Positions 1 through 11,471 of a DNA stretch of 64,000 bases are shown here, piece by piece. The translations under genes and the position numbers were made by a program. The number at the start of each line of letters is the position of its first letter. The first letter of the stretch is position 1. The notes beneath the pieces were generated by a model. That model did no database searches. It worked only from the letters and a program-made list of their open reading frames with translations, and was not told the DNA's origin. The DNA comes from Acorus gramineus (Eukaryota > Streptophyta > Magnoliopsida > Acorales > Acoraceae), in the NCBI GenBank assembly GCA_030737835.1, contig JAUJYN010000044.1, positions 124,001-188,000 on the forward strand, read 5' to 3'.

Positions 1-374
1 CAGCAGTTGGAGCTTTCCGAGGGATTCCTTCAGTAGCGGAGCAGCGCCACGTTCCGCGAGTGCCAGAGACTATCAGCATCCCTTCTTGACTGTATGTATT
101 TGATTTCCGTGCTTGGCACGTGTTTGTATATGTTCAGTTGTATTTGTGTATATTGGCTCTCACAGGACAGATGATTGAGTATCGAGTCTGTAGAATGTTT
201 ATTTACAGATTCAGTCTTTTGCTTCCGCATTTGGTGTATATATCATGTCAGCCCTTTGTTGTCTGTGTGTCATTCTGGTTGTTTGTGTATGATATATTGT
301 TGACCTCCTGTGTAGATTCTGATATTATATATACACTTGCCGCGTCCCGGGGTTGGCCGCCCTGGGGCGTGACA
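1..374 (+). mobile_element. 3' end of a family A Ty3 chromovirus LTR
   Basis: The stretch matches the last part of the full plus-oriented LTR at 30930-34095 (compare 33719-34095) and ends in GGGGCGTGACA, the family terminus. The following bases are not a TGGTATCAGAGC primer site, so this is a 3' LTR or a solo LTR, not a 5' LTR. Its left part lies outside the window. It contains the segment downstream of the second acceptor-like site described for the complete copies. Confidence 0.85.
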
Positions 375-610
375 TATTTCAATCTTAGCTTTGTTTTAAG
401 TGAATTACTTCTTTAACCATGTTTACTAACTTATTTTGTATCATTTTTTGTGAATTATATAACTAACTAGATAACCCACTATTATGAAAATATGTAACAC
501 AAAAGTTTTAAATCAAATGGACTCCAATAGTGGATGATTTGTTTAAGATCCCTAATTTTTCTTTGGTTTCCCATCTAAATCCCTCTCACGTATCTAACCC
601 GCAGTCCCCA

Positions 611-769
611 CACATGTTTGCATGAAAGATATTTGGTGTAATGTTTGAATGAAGTTTTGTTAAATAAAATAAATTAGACAATAAAAACATATGTAGTCCA
701 ACACATATGTTCGCATGCAAGGAGTTTGGTATAATGTTTGAATAAATATTTGTTAAATAAAACAAATTA
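611..769. repeat. Imperfect two-copy direct repeat, about 91-bp period
   Basis: Copy one (611-676) and copy two (702-769) share CACATGTTTGCATG-like starts, TTTGGTGTAATGTTTGAAT-like centres and TTGTTAAATAAAA ends, with scattered substitutions. This is an old local duplication with no apparent coding content. Confidence 0.6.
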
Positions 770-1959
770 AAAAATACAACCGTATGCTTAATTGCTAGGG
801 GAGACTCTCAGTCGCTTTGACATTTGAAGATACAAAGCCATTTATGCATGCGTGTAATAAGCATTTGTGCATGCTGGGAATATGAAAATGAATGTTAATT
901 TAATCCCAGGAGGGCTGGACATTATGTATGCCTTTTCAATAAATATGGACGCAAGGAGATTAAAAAAAAAAAAAAAACACTTGTAGCTTTCTTACAAAAA
1001 AAAAGAAAAAGAAAAAAGACAAACACAAACCTTAGCTTTCCTTATCAAAATTATGAAATACTTTGATACTACCACCACATGAAAGAGTTCTTATGTATAC
1101 AGTAAGTGCAAAACAAAAAGGATTTAATTCACAATCGCTACAAGGTTTTTATTTTCACTAAACAACGCACATCTTATTCCAGCATCCAAGATCAATTCAA
1201 CTGTCATCACCTCTTATAAATCACATGTCAAATAATCTATCATTATGTTTTTACCTTTTATAAATTATTATACATACTTTATTCACATTTTACCTAAATA
1301 ACAAAAAATCTATTCTTACGTTTACCAACGAGAATAATTCAAAACACAACCAAACATAAAATCACTTTATCCTCACTTATGCCGGAATAAATACATACAA
1401 AAAAATAAGCTCTATTCCCATTCCAAACGGGGGTAAGAGTCGAAGGAGGCCGTTGCCAAGGTTAGAAAGACCGGATATGTCATCTTCTTCTTCTTCCTTT
1501 TTTTTTTACATGCATTAATCATAAATGTGTGGGTTGTTGGGTACAGATTTGATTTCTGATTTTGGATTGGTTGTGATTCAGATTGATTGAGAGAATATGC
1601 ATGGGAGATCATCAACCATTGAGACATCAAACGTCATTTAAGTTAAAGATGGAATTGTTTTTTAGTTTCATTATGAGTTGATTCTGGATCAATTTGTGGT
1701 ATTGAAAGTTTTTTTTTTATCAGTTTCTTTAATTTGTTTTATTTTGATTTTTTTTTTCATGAAATCAGATTTATGAGCCTCATTCGTGCTTGATGTGATT
1801 TTTCTTTTTCAAGTGGTTCATTGTCCACATGAAATCAGGTTCTTCGAGTTGAGTCAGGTTGGTTTCTTTTACTACGGTTGGGTTCGGGTTAGAGTAACCT
1901 GGTTGGAAATCGGGTTGGGTCAGATTAGGGCTAGAGTTAGATAGTTTGAAGTTCAGATT

Positions 1960-1987
1960 GGGTTCAGGTTAGAGTCAACCTGAACCC
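1960..1987. other. Perfect 11-bp stem hairpin
   Basis: GGGTTCAGGTT, a 6-base loop AGAGTC, then AACCTGAACCC form a perfect inverted repeat just downstream of the FAR1-like remnant's stop codon. It sits at the edge of a GGGTT-rich block and may belong to a small foldback element. Confidence 0.6.
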
Positions 1988-2015
1988 AACCGGTCTGAGT
2001 TACAACCCTAGATTT

Positions 2016-2809
2016 TTAGATATTACCAAATGATTTTTTTACAAATGAGTATGCTTTGATAGAAGTCATTGCTTGATCCAAACATTCAGATGCAATAATT
2101 TCAAGCTCTCTTCTATTTAATTGTAATTTTATGTCACAATTGTGATGAAGTTCCACCCCATTCATGTCTACCACAATACTTTTTGATACATTTTTAGTAA
2201 ATAGGTCGACATGGAATCCCTTCAGATTCAAACTTCATACAACTACATCTTGCAAACTGTTTTGATGAATCATAGATTACTTCTCGTGGGGCCGCCAAAT
2301 TCACATCATCTTTCACATTTTTCACATTTAACACTTGAAAACATATTTCATCTTTGGCCAACATTGATCCATACCACAAACTTTCATAAAGATTCCTCTT
2401 GCAAGATATGAAAAGCATATAGTGTATATTTCTGTACCATTTACCTCTCAATGTTAAATTGAGTCTTCAATTGTGGTTTCCTATACACCATATCATAATC
2501 AACTTGCAATTCATTATCTCTGTTTTCTCATTGCCCTTTCAAAGCGTATCATAAAATCCATTAATGTGTTCTTCTCGCTAAATTGTCTGGTAAATGAGTT
2601 AAAACTTTCACTACGTTGAGTACCAGTCATATTAGCAAGAAATATATCTTTGCAATATGCAGGTATCCACAATGATGAATGTCATACAATATAAGTAGCC
2701 AAGTATGATCCTGTAAGCCATGATATGCCATTGTCTTCTTCCACTTGAGTTCAAATTCATTGGGGGTGTCAGATTTACTCTAAAAGTTGGCCTTTGAATT
2801 CTTTATTAT
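2016..2809 (-). pseudogene. FAR1/FHY3-like gene remnant, C-terminal piece with SWIM zinc finger
   Basis: On the minus strand, conceptual pieces in more than one frame match the C-terminal half of FAR1-related proteins. A segment reading TGTQRSESFNSF, then FERAMRKQR, and a SWIM-type zinc finger with CSCMKFESEGIPC are all visible. FAR1-family proteins are plant transcription factors derived from a Mutator-like transposase. Several frameshifts and stops separate the pieces, and the last frame ends near 2016. The gene continues at 21902-22684 on the other side of a LINE whose 18-bp target duplication (2810-2827) marks this edge. It is a dead copy, either an old gene or a Mutator-like transposase. 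The family call is firm; which subtype is not. Confidence 0.85.
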
Positions 2810-2827
2810 AAGTGATGCTACCTAGTT
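2810..2827. repeat. Left target-site duplication of LINE 1
   Basis: The 18 bases AAGTGATGCTACCTAGTT recur at 21884-21901 with one mismatch, directly after the LINE A-rich tail. This fixes the LINE limits and shows that FAR1 pieces on both sides were once continuous. Confidence 0.92.
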
Positions 2828-2889
2828 AGCTGCTGTGAATTCATGATCAGTCGTGAGCAGAGGGCCTTCGTCCAATTAGATGCTGTGAT

Positions 2890-3013
2890 GTGAAGTACAA
2901 AATTTTAACAAAACTATTGGTAAATCGGTTGAAGCTTTTGTTGTCTGACTTGATCAGTCGTGAGCAAGGGGCCTTCGTCCCAAGGCGGTCAATTCACGAT
3001 CAGCTACTGATAG
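2890..3013 (+). pseudogene. LINE reverse transcriptase, first fragment
   Basis: The frame encodes the fingers part of a non-LTR reverse transcriptase, with NVKYKILTKLLVNRLK, LISREQGAFVP and RSIHDQLLI readable in order. These correspond to the conserved blocks before the first catalytic aspartate. The frame stops at the copia LTR and resumes at 9794 with AQEIIHSM. A second, shorter copy of the SREQ-AFV segment lies upstream at about 2845-2881 and is out of context, so the 5' junction is rearranged. Confidence 0.85.
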
Positions 3014-4094
3014 TGTTAGAGGATTAGATGAAAATAGGGTGAAATTACAAAAATTCAGCACAATAAAATACTAAGACAATAGAGAGAATGAGAAGGAGTG
3101 AGAGATGAATGGATCGACAAAGCCCGCTGCGACGCTTAAAGCGTTATTCGGCTCCTCCCGGTGCAGAAGTCACGAACCGAACCGCCCCCAGGATCCAGCA
3201 AGCCCACACAGAGTGCACGCTCAGGTGGAATCAGAAACTGGCTTAGAACTCTATCACCACAAAGCACTCGGGCTACTAGAATAATATGACGTCAGGGCTA
3301 TTTCTCACAAGAGACTCTTCTCCTTGAGTGGATACACACTTTGTGTCTTCGATTCAGATGGAATGACATACATGGGTCTCTTTATATAGGCCTCTAGATT
3401 GCCCAAGAGTAACCTCCAAATTTAAGGTACCCATTTAATTGGAATAATGGATTTACAATTATTCCATGCATGGTTCATTGTTCCATATTCAATGGGATGG
3501 AAAATTCAAGGTACATAATGGACTTTCAATGATGAACCAATTCATGTATCCAACCTAGGTGCCTCATTGGAATGAGAACCTTGCATGTTCAATGCTTTAT
3601 TCCACCCTAGGTTCATCATAAAAATTCTACATACATGAATTCTGCATAGTTAATGCATTTAATATGTTTCATCTCGGGTCGCCCCCTCGGTTCACCTCGG
3701 GTCGCCCCCTTCGGTTCATCATCTCGGGTCGCCCCCTTCGGTTCATCATCTCGGGTCACCCCTTAGGTTCACCTCGGGTCGCCCCTTCGGTACATCATCT
3801 CGGGTCGCCCCCTTGGTTCACCTCGGGTCGCCCCCTTGGTTGTTGTGCAATGTACCTAGTCCATTAGCCAATACACATGAATCATGCCAAGTCCACATCC
3901 ACATGCCATGTACTACACATCCATCTATATAGCCCTTGTCCATATTATATCCAAGCCCTATGCTTAGCAAATTGGTGATTATTTGAAAGCATGTGAGGGA
4001 TCAATTTTGGAGTCAAAATATATTAATATATTTTTCATATTAAACATAGAATTTTGAAACTTTAATTTTTGAAAAACATTAAAAAAAACCAACA
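3014..4094 (-). repeat. Copia 3' LTR
   Basis: On the plus strand it starts TGTTAGAGG and ends AACCAACA; in element orientation this is TGTTGG to CTAACA. It is 1,081 bp against 1,051 bp for its partner and closely similar. A minisatellite of CTCGGGTCGCCCC units lies at about 3669-3840 and is shorter and shuffled in the partner LTR (about 9397-9532). Confidence 0.92.
3669..3840. repeat. CTCGGGTCGCCCC minisatellite in copia LTR
   Basis: Six units of about 23-27 bp alternate TTCACCTCGGGTCGCCCC with TTCATCATCTCGGGTCGC variants. The partner LTR has the same motif with a different unit order (about 9397-9532), so the array has changed since the two LTRs were copied. Confidence 0.8.
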
Positions 4095-4106
4095 ATCCCC
4101 CACAAG
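4095..4106 (-). other. Copia polypurine tract
   Basis: On the minus strand CTTGTGGGGGAT lies immediately before the 3' LTR. This is the usual copia plus-strand primer site and sets the element orientation. Confidence 0.85.
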
Positions 4107-4843
4107 TTTCAAAATACTAACGAGTTCCATCCCACAAGTTACTGCGTCTAATGTAGATGTCCGAAGACTTGAATCTATACTTAGTGCAATTGAATCCCTA
4201 ATTGATAACAAAATAGTGGACTAAGCCTTGAACTAAGTATTACAACCAGTTCATCAGCGCACACACAGAAACTTAATAGCCATATCTGATTGGTAGCACA
4301 TTAAGGGCCCTGTGCTTATTCCTGGTTCTGTGAGAGCTACTAGGAATTACTAAAATTCCATAGGAGACGGCCCACATCTCCACTCTCACATAGGTAAGTC
4401 CATAAGGAGTGCTTTCTGTCAGTCACCCCACACTTTTAAGTGCTATAGACTTATTAAAGCCCTGGGCCAGCCTAATACCACAACAGAAAGAACGCACATT
4501 AAAGGCCTTGTGCCTAATTTTTGGTTCTGTGAGAGCTACTAGGAATCGCCTACAAATTCCATAGGAGACAGCCTATATGTCCAATCTCACATAGGTAAGT
4601 CTATGAGGAGTGCTTCCTGTTAACCACCCCACACGTCAAAGTGCTATAGACTTATTAAGGTCCCAGACTAGCCTAATACCACAGCAGAAACATGCACATG
4701 AGGATAAAAGAATGAGACCTAAAATATTTGTGCATCAATGTCCTTACAGTAATGTTTTCTTTGAACCATAGACTTCAGTATTACATGGGTAGGTAAACCT
4801 TTGAACCCAAACTTCTATCTAATGGTAGAATTATTACAAGACA

Positions 4844-7800
4844 TCACATAGGCCTTAGTCCCATTCCAGCGGTGGTTCTCTCAACCAACTCCCTTTTGAG
4901 ACCTTTCGTCAAGGGATCCGCCAAGTTCTCTGAAGATCTGACATCGACCACTGATATCACGCCATCTCGAATCAATTCATTTAGATAGCCATGCTTCAGA
5001 CGAACGGTCCTCTTTCTTCCATTGAACAAGCCATTCTCAACAACAGCACTGGTCGCCTGGTTGTTACAGTAGATAGAGATCGCGCACTTCTCTTTTCTAC
5101 TCAATGAAAGATCATAAAGGAGATTTCTCAGCCATTCAGCTTCATCTCCTGCCGTTGCCAGAGCATAGAATTCCGCTTCCATCGACGATTGTGCAATCAA
5201 GGACTGTTTCTTTGATTTCCATGACACAGCGACTCCACCCAAAGTGAACACATAACCGCCAGTCGATTTGGATTCGTCCGGATCTGAGCACCAATTTGCA
5301 TCGCTGAAGCCTTCCACGATTGAGGGGTAGCCGGAGTAGAACAACCCATAGTTCATTGTGCCTTTTAGATACCTCATAACCCTTTGAATCGCCTCCTAAT
5401 AGGCTTTTCCAGGATTACTTGAGAATCTCCCCAACATGCCTACAGCATAGGCAATATCCGGCCTCATGCAACTCATCGCGTACATCAAGCTACCAACGAC
5501 GCTAGAGTACTCGAGCTGCTTCACAGGTTCCCCATCGTTGGCCTTCAGTTTCTTGTTGTAGTCGTATGGAGTCAGAACTTCTGGAAGATTGAAGTATCCG
5601 AACTTCTTCAACATCTTCTCCACATAGTGAGACTGAGTCAGACCAAACCCAGTGTTTGACCTCACTATCTTGATTCCTAGAATCACACCAGCAGGTCCCA
5701 TGTCCTTCATGCTGAACTTTGAGGAGAGAAAACTCTTCACTGACTTCACACTCTCCAAGTCAGTGCCAATGATCAGCATGTCATCGACGTAGAGACATAC
5801 TATCACGCCTTGATTATCAGCAAACTTGCTATAGACACACTTGTCGGATTCACTAACAATGAATCCTTCATCTCGAATGACTTTGTCAAACTTTTCATGC
5901 CATAGCTTAGGAGTCTGCTTCAATCCATACAAAGATCTGACAAGCTTGCATACCTTGCTTTCGAGACCTTTGACAAGAAAGCCTTCTGGTTGCTCCATAT
6001 AGATCTCCTCCGTCAGATCTCCATTCAGGAAAACAGTCTTAACGTCCATTTGATGGACCACCATCTTATTGATTGCGGCTAGAGCAACCAATACTCGGAT
6101 GGTTGAGATACGAGCAACTGGTGCATAGGTGTCAAAGAAGTCTACTCCCTCCTTCTGAGTGAAACCCTTTGCAACCAGTCGGACCTTGAACTTCTCCACA
6201 GAACCATCGGCTTTGAGCTTTTGTTTGAAGACCCACTTGCAGCCGATCGGTTTGGCTCCTCCTAGAAGATCCACCAGCACCCACGTGCCATTCGCCATGA
6301 TAGACTCCATCTCGTCATTCACGGCCTCCCTCCAGAGATGAGCATCTCTAGACTTCATCGCTTCCTCGAACGATTGTGGATCTCCTTCGACGTTGTACGT
6401 CACGAAGTCAGGCCCAAACGACTTGCTCTTTCTGATTCTCTTCGGTAAAGGCTGATCTGCATCAACCTCCTCCTCAGCTTGCGTTGGATCAGGATCGTGG
6501 ACAGCATGGTCCTCGTCAGTGATCTTCTCCTCGTTTTGTGCATTCTCAGGTCGGTCTTCGAGAACAATATTTTTGTCCTTCACAAACTTGTCTTCGAAGA
6601 ACTCAGCATCTCGAGCTTCAATGAGAACATTGGTGTCTAAGTCTAAAAACCTTAGAGCACTACTATTCTCGGCATGACCCAAGAAGATGCACTTTGTGGC
6701 TTTTGGACCCAGCTTTGGCCTCTTTAAGTCTGGCAGACGAACATAGGCCAAACACCCCCACACTTTGAGAAAATTCAATTGTGGTGGGTATTTAAACCAC
6801 AACTCGAACGGAGTGACTTTGGTCTTCGAGTGTGGAACCCTGTTTAGGATGAAGTTTGCCATTAGCAACGCTTCACCCCAATAACATGATGGTAGACCAG
6901 CAGTCAGTAACATCGAGTTGATCATATCAGACAGGGTCCGATTCTTCCTTTAAGCAATTCCATTGGATTGAGGAGAATAAGGCGCAGTCGTCTCGTTGAT
7001 GATGCCATGTTCTTGACAGAACGCGGCAAACTCCTTCGAACGATATTCACCTCCACGATCACTTCGAATTCTCTTGATCACCTTTCCAGTCTGTTTCTCA
7101 ACTTGAGATTTGAAAGACTGGAATTTCTCGAATACTTCGTCTTTCGACTTAAGTAAGAAGATATAAGAGAATCTTGAGTGATCATCGATAAATGTGACGA
7201 AGTATTTCATACCTCCTTGAGTCACATAACTCTTGAAGTCACACGTATCCGAGTGAATGAGTTCGAGAACCTCGGTGCTTCGAGACACTGCTTTGAAAGG
7301 CTTCCGAGTGATCTTCGTATGAGCGCACACCTCGCACTTGTCCGTCTTCTAACCCCCACATTTTGGAAGTAGGCCTAGACTAGTCATGGATGCAAGCTTT
7401 TTATAATTTACATGACCTAGTCTAAGATGCCACAACACAAGGGAATAAGCAGAAGAACTGATTTTATTCACTTCATTGACTGGGGTTGCAACGCTGAGTT
7501 TGAACATCCCATCGGTACAGTAGGCAGAGCCAAAGTACACATTTTTGAAAGACATAATTATCTTTCCGCCTTTGATGTCCAAGCGCATACCCGCGTTGCT
7601 CAGTAGATTCCCAGAGATCATATTCTTAGAGATTGTAGGCACATGTTTCACATTCTTCAGAGTCAGAGTCTTCTCAAAGGTCAATGTCAGCACAACCGTT
7701 CCTACGCCGATAACATCAGCCTTGGATTGGTTTGCCATGCTGACATTTTCCTTTACTTCGGCATAGGTGGAATACAGAGCTTTGTTGGCGCAGACATGAC

Positions 7801-8726
7801 AACTAGCTCCCGTATCGATCCACCAATCCGTGTCCTTGCTCGGTGTGAATACGTGTGAAATCATTGCAACAAGATTGACAGGTTCTGCAGCGGGACTCAC
7901 CAGTGTCACGAGATGGTTCACTTGGTCCTTCGATCGGCACTCTCGAGCGAAGTGACCCGGTTTGTGGCACTTGTAGCAGAGCCTTGTCATCTTCTTCTTC
8001 GCCTTTGGGTTTGAAACCTTCAAATTCTTTGAATCAGAATTCTTAGGTTTCTTACCCTTCTTCTTGAACCTCCTTTGATCGGTCTTGGACTCCACCATGT
8101 TGGCCTGAGTGGACTACGATGCGAGGGCATCCAGTTTGGCCTGAGTCCTCGACTCGTCCTCGATTCGGATGAAACGAGTTAACTCCTTGAGGCTCACTTT
8201 ATGCTTCTTTCGGTGCATCTCGTTCGCGAAGCCAAGCCACGATGGTGGCAACTTGTTGATGATAGCACCAACCATGAAGCCTTCAGGCAGCTCCATGTCC
8301 TCCTCCTTCACCTTCAACGCCTTCATTTGAAGCTCCTTGACTTGAGGTAGAATTTGCTTCCCATCCTCGAGCTTCAGGTTGAGGAAGTTTTTGATGAGGA
8401 AAGTCTTCGAAAGCTCCTCCTCCGCCTTGTATTGCCTTTTAAGCTCCTCCCAGATCTCTCTTGCAGAAGAGACCTTGTTGAAGTTGTTTGCCAAGGAGTT
8501 GTCGAGTGAGTTCATGATGCATGAACAACAGAGAGAGTGGTTTCTTCTACGATGCCAGTTTCTTCTGGGATGTAGTATCCTCAGATGGTTCATCGTCCGT
8601 CAGAATGTGGAAGACCTTCAAAAGTTGAAGAGTGAAGATGATCTTCCTCTTCCATGCATTGAAGTCTGTGCCATCGAACTTGTCCAATTTGGACACATCC
8701 AGCCCCATCATCATTGACAGATCCAT
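4844..8726 (-). pseudogene. Copia Gag-Pol polyprotein, broken by stops and a frameshift
   Basis: The likely Gag start is the ATG at 8724-8726. An in-frame stop near 8548 and a frameshift near 8525 separate it from the main frame, which holds a Gag domain (8114-8593), a zinc knuckle CYKCHKPGHFAREC and a protease with WWIDTGASCHVC (7349-8098). Integrase follows, with SDRGGEYRSKEF and APYSPQSNGIA (6950-7330), then reverse transcriptase with MDVKTVFLNGDL and CLYVDDML (5396-6925), and RNase H with SDANWCSDPDESKSTGGY and SSMEAEFYALA (4844-5377). The five segments share one reading frame and are interrupted by four single stops (8114-8116, 7349-7351, 6950-6952, 5396-5398). In life it would yield the virus-like particle and cDNA synthesis and insertion enzymes; this copy cannot make a full polyprotein. 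Confidence 0.93.
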
Positions 8727-8739
8727 AAGGCTTTAAGAT
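8727..8739 (-). other. Eroded copia primer-binding region
   Basis: A plant copia element normally has TGGTATCAGAGC just inside the 5' LTR. Here the minus strand reads ATCTTAAAGCCTT directly before the Gag start, with only the trailing AGCC resembling the expected site. The primer site has been partly deleted or mutated. Confidence 0.45.
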
Positions 8740-9790
8740 TGTCAGAGGATTAGATGAAAATAGGGTGAAATTACAAAAATTCAGCACAATAAAATACTAA
8801 GACAATAGAGAGAATGAGAAGGAGTGAGAGATGAATGGATAGACAAAGCCCACTGCGACGCTTAAAGCGTTATTCGACTCCTCCCGGTGTAGAAGTCACG
8901 AACCGAACCGCCCCCAGGATCCAGCAAGCCCACACTGGGTGCATGCTCAGGTGGAATCAGAAACTGGCTTAGAACTCTATCACCACAAAGCACTCGAGCT
9001 ACTAGAATAATAGGATGTCAGGGATATCTTTCACAAGAGACTCTTTCTCCTTGAGTGGATACACACTCTATGTCTTCGATTCAAATGGAATGGCATACAT
9101 GGGTCTCTTTATATAGGCCTCTAGATTTCCCAAGAGTAACCTCCAAATTCAAGGTACCCATTTAATTGGAATAATGGATTTACATATATTCAATGCATGG
9201 TTCATTGTTCCATATTCAATGGGATGGCAAATTCAAGGTACATAATGGACTTTCAATGATGAACCAATTCATGTATCCAACCTAGGTGCCTCATTGGAAT
9301 GAGAACCTTGCATGTTCAATGCTTCATTCCACCCTAGGTTCATCATAGAAATTCTACATACATGAATTCTGCATAGTTAATGCATTAAATATGTTTCACC
9401 TCGGGTTGCCCCCTCGGTTCACCTCGGGTCGCCCCCTTCGGTACATCATCTCGGGTCGCCCCCTCTGTTCACCTCGGGTCACCCCCTTGGTTCACCTCAG
9501 CTCACCCCTCAATTCACCTCGGGTCGCCCCCTTGATTGTTATGCAATGTACCTAGTCCATTAGCCAATACACATGAATCATGCCAAGTCCACATCCACAT
9601 GCCATGTACTACACATCCATCTATATAGCCCTTGTCCATATTATATCCAAGCCCTATGCTTAGCAAATTGGTGATTATTTGAAAGCATGTGAGGGATCAA
9701 GTTTGGAGTCAAAATATATTAATATATTTTTTATATTAAACATAGAATTTTAAAACTTTAATTTTTGAAAAACATTTCAAAAAACCAACA
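8740..9790 (-). repeat. Copia 5' LTR
   Basis: On the plus strand it starts TGTCAGAGG and ends AACCAACA and matches 3014-4094 over its length. Differences are mostly in the minisatellite and a few substitutions. The next bases, GAGCACAAGAA, resume the LINE reverse transcriptase frame. Confidence 0.92.
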
Positions 9791-9886
9791 GAGCACAAGA
9801 AATTATTCATTCTATGAATACCCGTCAAGGGAAACATGCGATGTTCTCGGCCAAGATTGATTTAGCCTCAGCATATGATTCAGTTG
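9791..9886 (+). pseudogene. LINE reverse transcriptase, second fragment
   Basis: The frame starts AQEIIHSM and reads through FSAKIDLASAYDSV, which contains the first catalytic aspartate block (KIDLASAYDS). It is cut by the chromovirus LTR after the valine codon and continues at 19457 with the glutamate of EWP. The segment is only 96 bases long but ties the two larger LINE parts together. Confidence 0.9.
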
Positions 9887-10276
9887 TGTCACGCCGCAGG
9901 CGTCCCCGGTACGCGGCAAGTGTATATAAAATATCAGAATCTACACAGGAGGTCAATAATATATCATACACAAGCAACCAGAACGACACACAGACAACAA
10001 AAGCAGGGCTGACATGATATATACACCAAATGCGGAAGCTAAAGACTGAATCTGTAATTAAATACTACAGACTCGATACATAATCACATGTCCTGTGAGA
10101 GCCAATATACATACAAAGACATCCAAATACAACACAAACGCGTGCCCAAGCACGGAAAATAATACATACAAGCACAAGGGATGCTGATAGCCTCTGAAAC
10201 TCGCGGGACGTGGCGCTACTCCGCTACTGATGAAATCCCTCGGGGAGCTCCTCCTCCAGATCCGACTCAGATGGCA

Positions 10277-11435
10277 CTGAAGAAAATATTATGCGAGGGG
10301 TGAGCCACACGCTCAGTGAACGGCAAAACCCATGCATCACAGACAATATTGACCACAACCAGATAATCTTTATAATCCACAATTCACATTACTCAAGCCA
10401 CAAAATGGCAACAATTACGCAAACTAGCAGGTCGCTACCGCCAACCCACTACACCCTCACCCTCACCACTCAATGGGTGACCAAGGATATTGGGACTAAC
10501 TACACAAAACCAGCGGGTCGCTTCCGCCAACCCGCTACACCCTCACCCTCACCCCTCAAGGGGTGACCAAGGATATTGGGACTTACAATCCAGTGGGTCG
10601 CCACATCGCCGGCCAACCATACCCTCACCCTCACCCTCAACACTTGACCTAGGCTCTTGGGACTGACTAGGCTGTTGGTCGCCCTTGGTCCACCGATAGT
10701 CTCTCCCCACTCCGTAGGTCGCTTGGCCACTCCCACATTCAGCGCAGTCCTTCTATCAAATCAGGAGGCGCCTACTGATGGGAGCCCCTGCACGGGACGA
10801 CCTTTCCAACGCCGGGGTAGTCTCTACACGGATCCAACGAAGGGAACAGAACAGCCTATCCATCGCATATGATCCACTCGGATCCGCAGACAACACATCC
10901 TACCAACTCTAATGTCCTGAATTCCTCAGAACTCCCTCCAGGGCGCATAACTAAGATGCGGGGAACATGCATAACAGTTATAACAAGGGTGGAATATCAT
11001 TGGGGGAAAGAAACTCGGGAGGGCAGAGTGAGTTCCTGTTATAAGACACCCCGACAACCAAACAAGGAACACGGAGTACCCTAACCCGGGTCTCACCGCT
11101 GTCCTCGCAAGGCCCCTCCCCTATAATATTCACTAAATCATGCAATTAAACATTTACTAGCAGTTAATTTAATAAATAAACTAGTAGGACACATGCATAG
11201 GCCAAGGCTTCCTAGCATGAGAACAGGGGACATGGTGCATGGCTCATACACATATCCTAAGGGTGCAAGTCCCTAACATGCAAAGTCTAGGGTAGCATGC
11301 ATTCTACATTTAAATCATGCTCGCATGATATACAAATTACAACATGACAATATGAATCCGTGGTGCCCCAGGAGAGGTCGGTATACGCCCAAATGCGTAT
11401 AACACCTCTCTACTGGGTTGGATTGTCCCACTCAC
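10277..11435 (-). other. Candidate LTR intron 2 (copy A1)
   Basis: Its 5' end is GTGAGTGGG after the 36-base segment. Its 3' end is a pyrimidine-rich ATTTTCTTCAG just after the CTCACCCCTC motif. The same two ends are kept in other LTR copies. There is no transcript evidence. Confidence 0.5.
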
Positions 11436-11471
11436 CGGAATCCGGGTCGTCGCGCGACCGCTCGCTAAGAT
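11436..11471 (-). other. 36-base microexon-like segment (copy A1)
   Basis: On the minus strand it starts ATCTTAGCGAGC and is preceded by CTTGCAG and followed by GTGAGTGGG. The 36-base spacing is identical in copies at 17628-17663, 29907-29942, 32404-32439, 59859-59894 and, in family B, 24244-24279. Confidence 0.5.

Larger units (their letters stand above)
375..2015. other. AT-rich non-coding stretch with minor repeats
   Basis: No convincing coding sequence is visible. It holds an imperfect tandem duplication (611-676 and 702-769), a MITE-like block around 1075-1430 whose right half resembles the MITE at 27740-28160 (shared pattern of ACGAGAATAA then CAACCAAACA), A and T homopolymers near 960-1010, and a G/T-rich segment of repeated GGGTT and GGTTAGAGT motifs at about 1850-2010. 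It lies beyond the 3' end of the broken FAR1-like gene and may include its former 3' flank. Confidence 0.5.
3014..9790 (-). mobile_element. Ty1-copia LTR retrotransposon, inserted in LINE 1
   Basis: Two direct LTRs (3014-4094 and 8740-9790) bound an internal region with a polypurine tract beside the left LTR and Gag-Pol on the minus strand. The domain order is Gag, zinc knuckle, protease, integrase, reverse transcriptase, RNase H, so integrase precedes reverse transcriptase as in copia elements. The expected target duplication is not clean: the left flank is GATAG and the right begins GAGCA. The insertion is nevertheless certain because the LINE frame continues across it. Clade is left open. 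Confidence 0.93.

Noticed and set aside
1412..1630. 72-codon frame on the minus strand, and similar short frames in 375-2015, 43185-46566 and 50054-51674
   Set aside because: No family resemblance, low-complexity residues and no splice or promoter context. They fit chance frames in AT-rich DNA.
3009..9795. Target duplication of the copia element
   Set aside because: Left GATAG and right GAGCA do not match well enough. The insertion is supported by the LINE frame instead.
10454..10640. GGGTGA repeats as telomere-like sequence
   Set aside because: The plant telomere unit is TTTAGGG; these are short LTR-internal runs found in every family copy.
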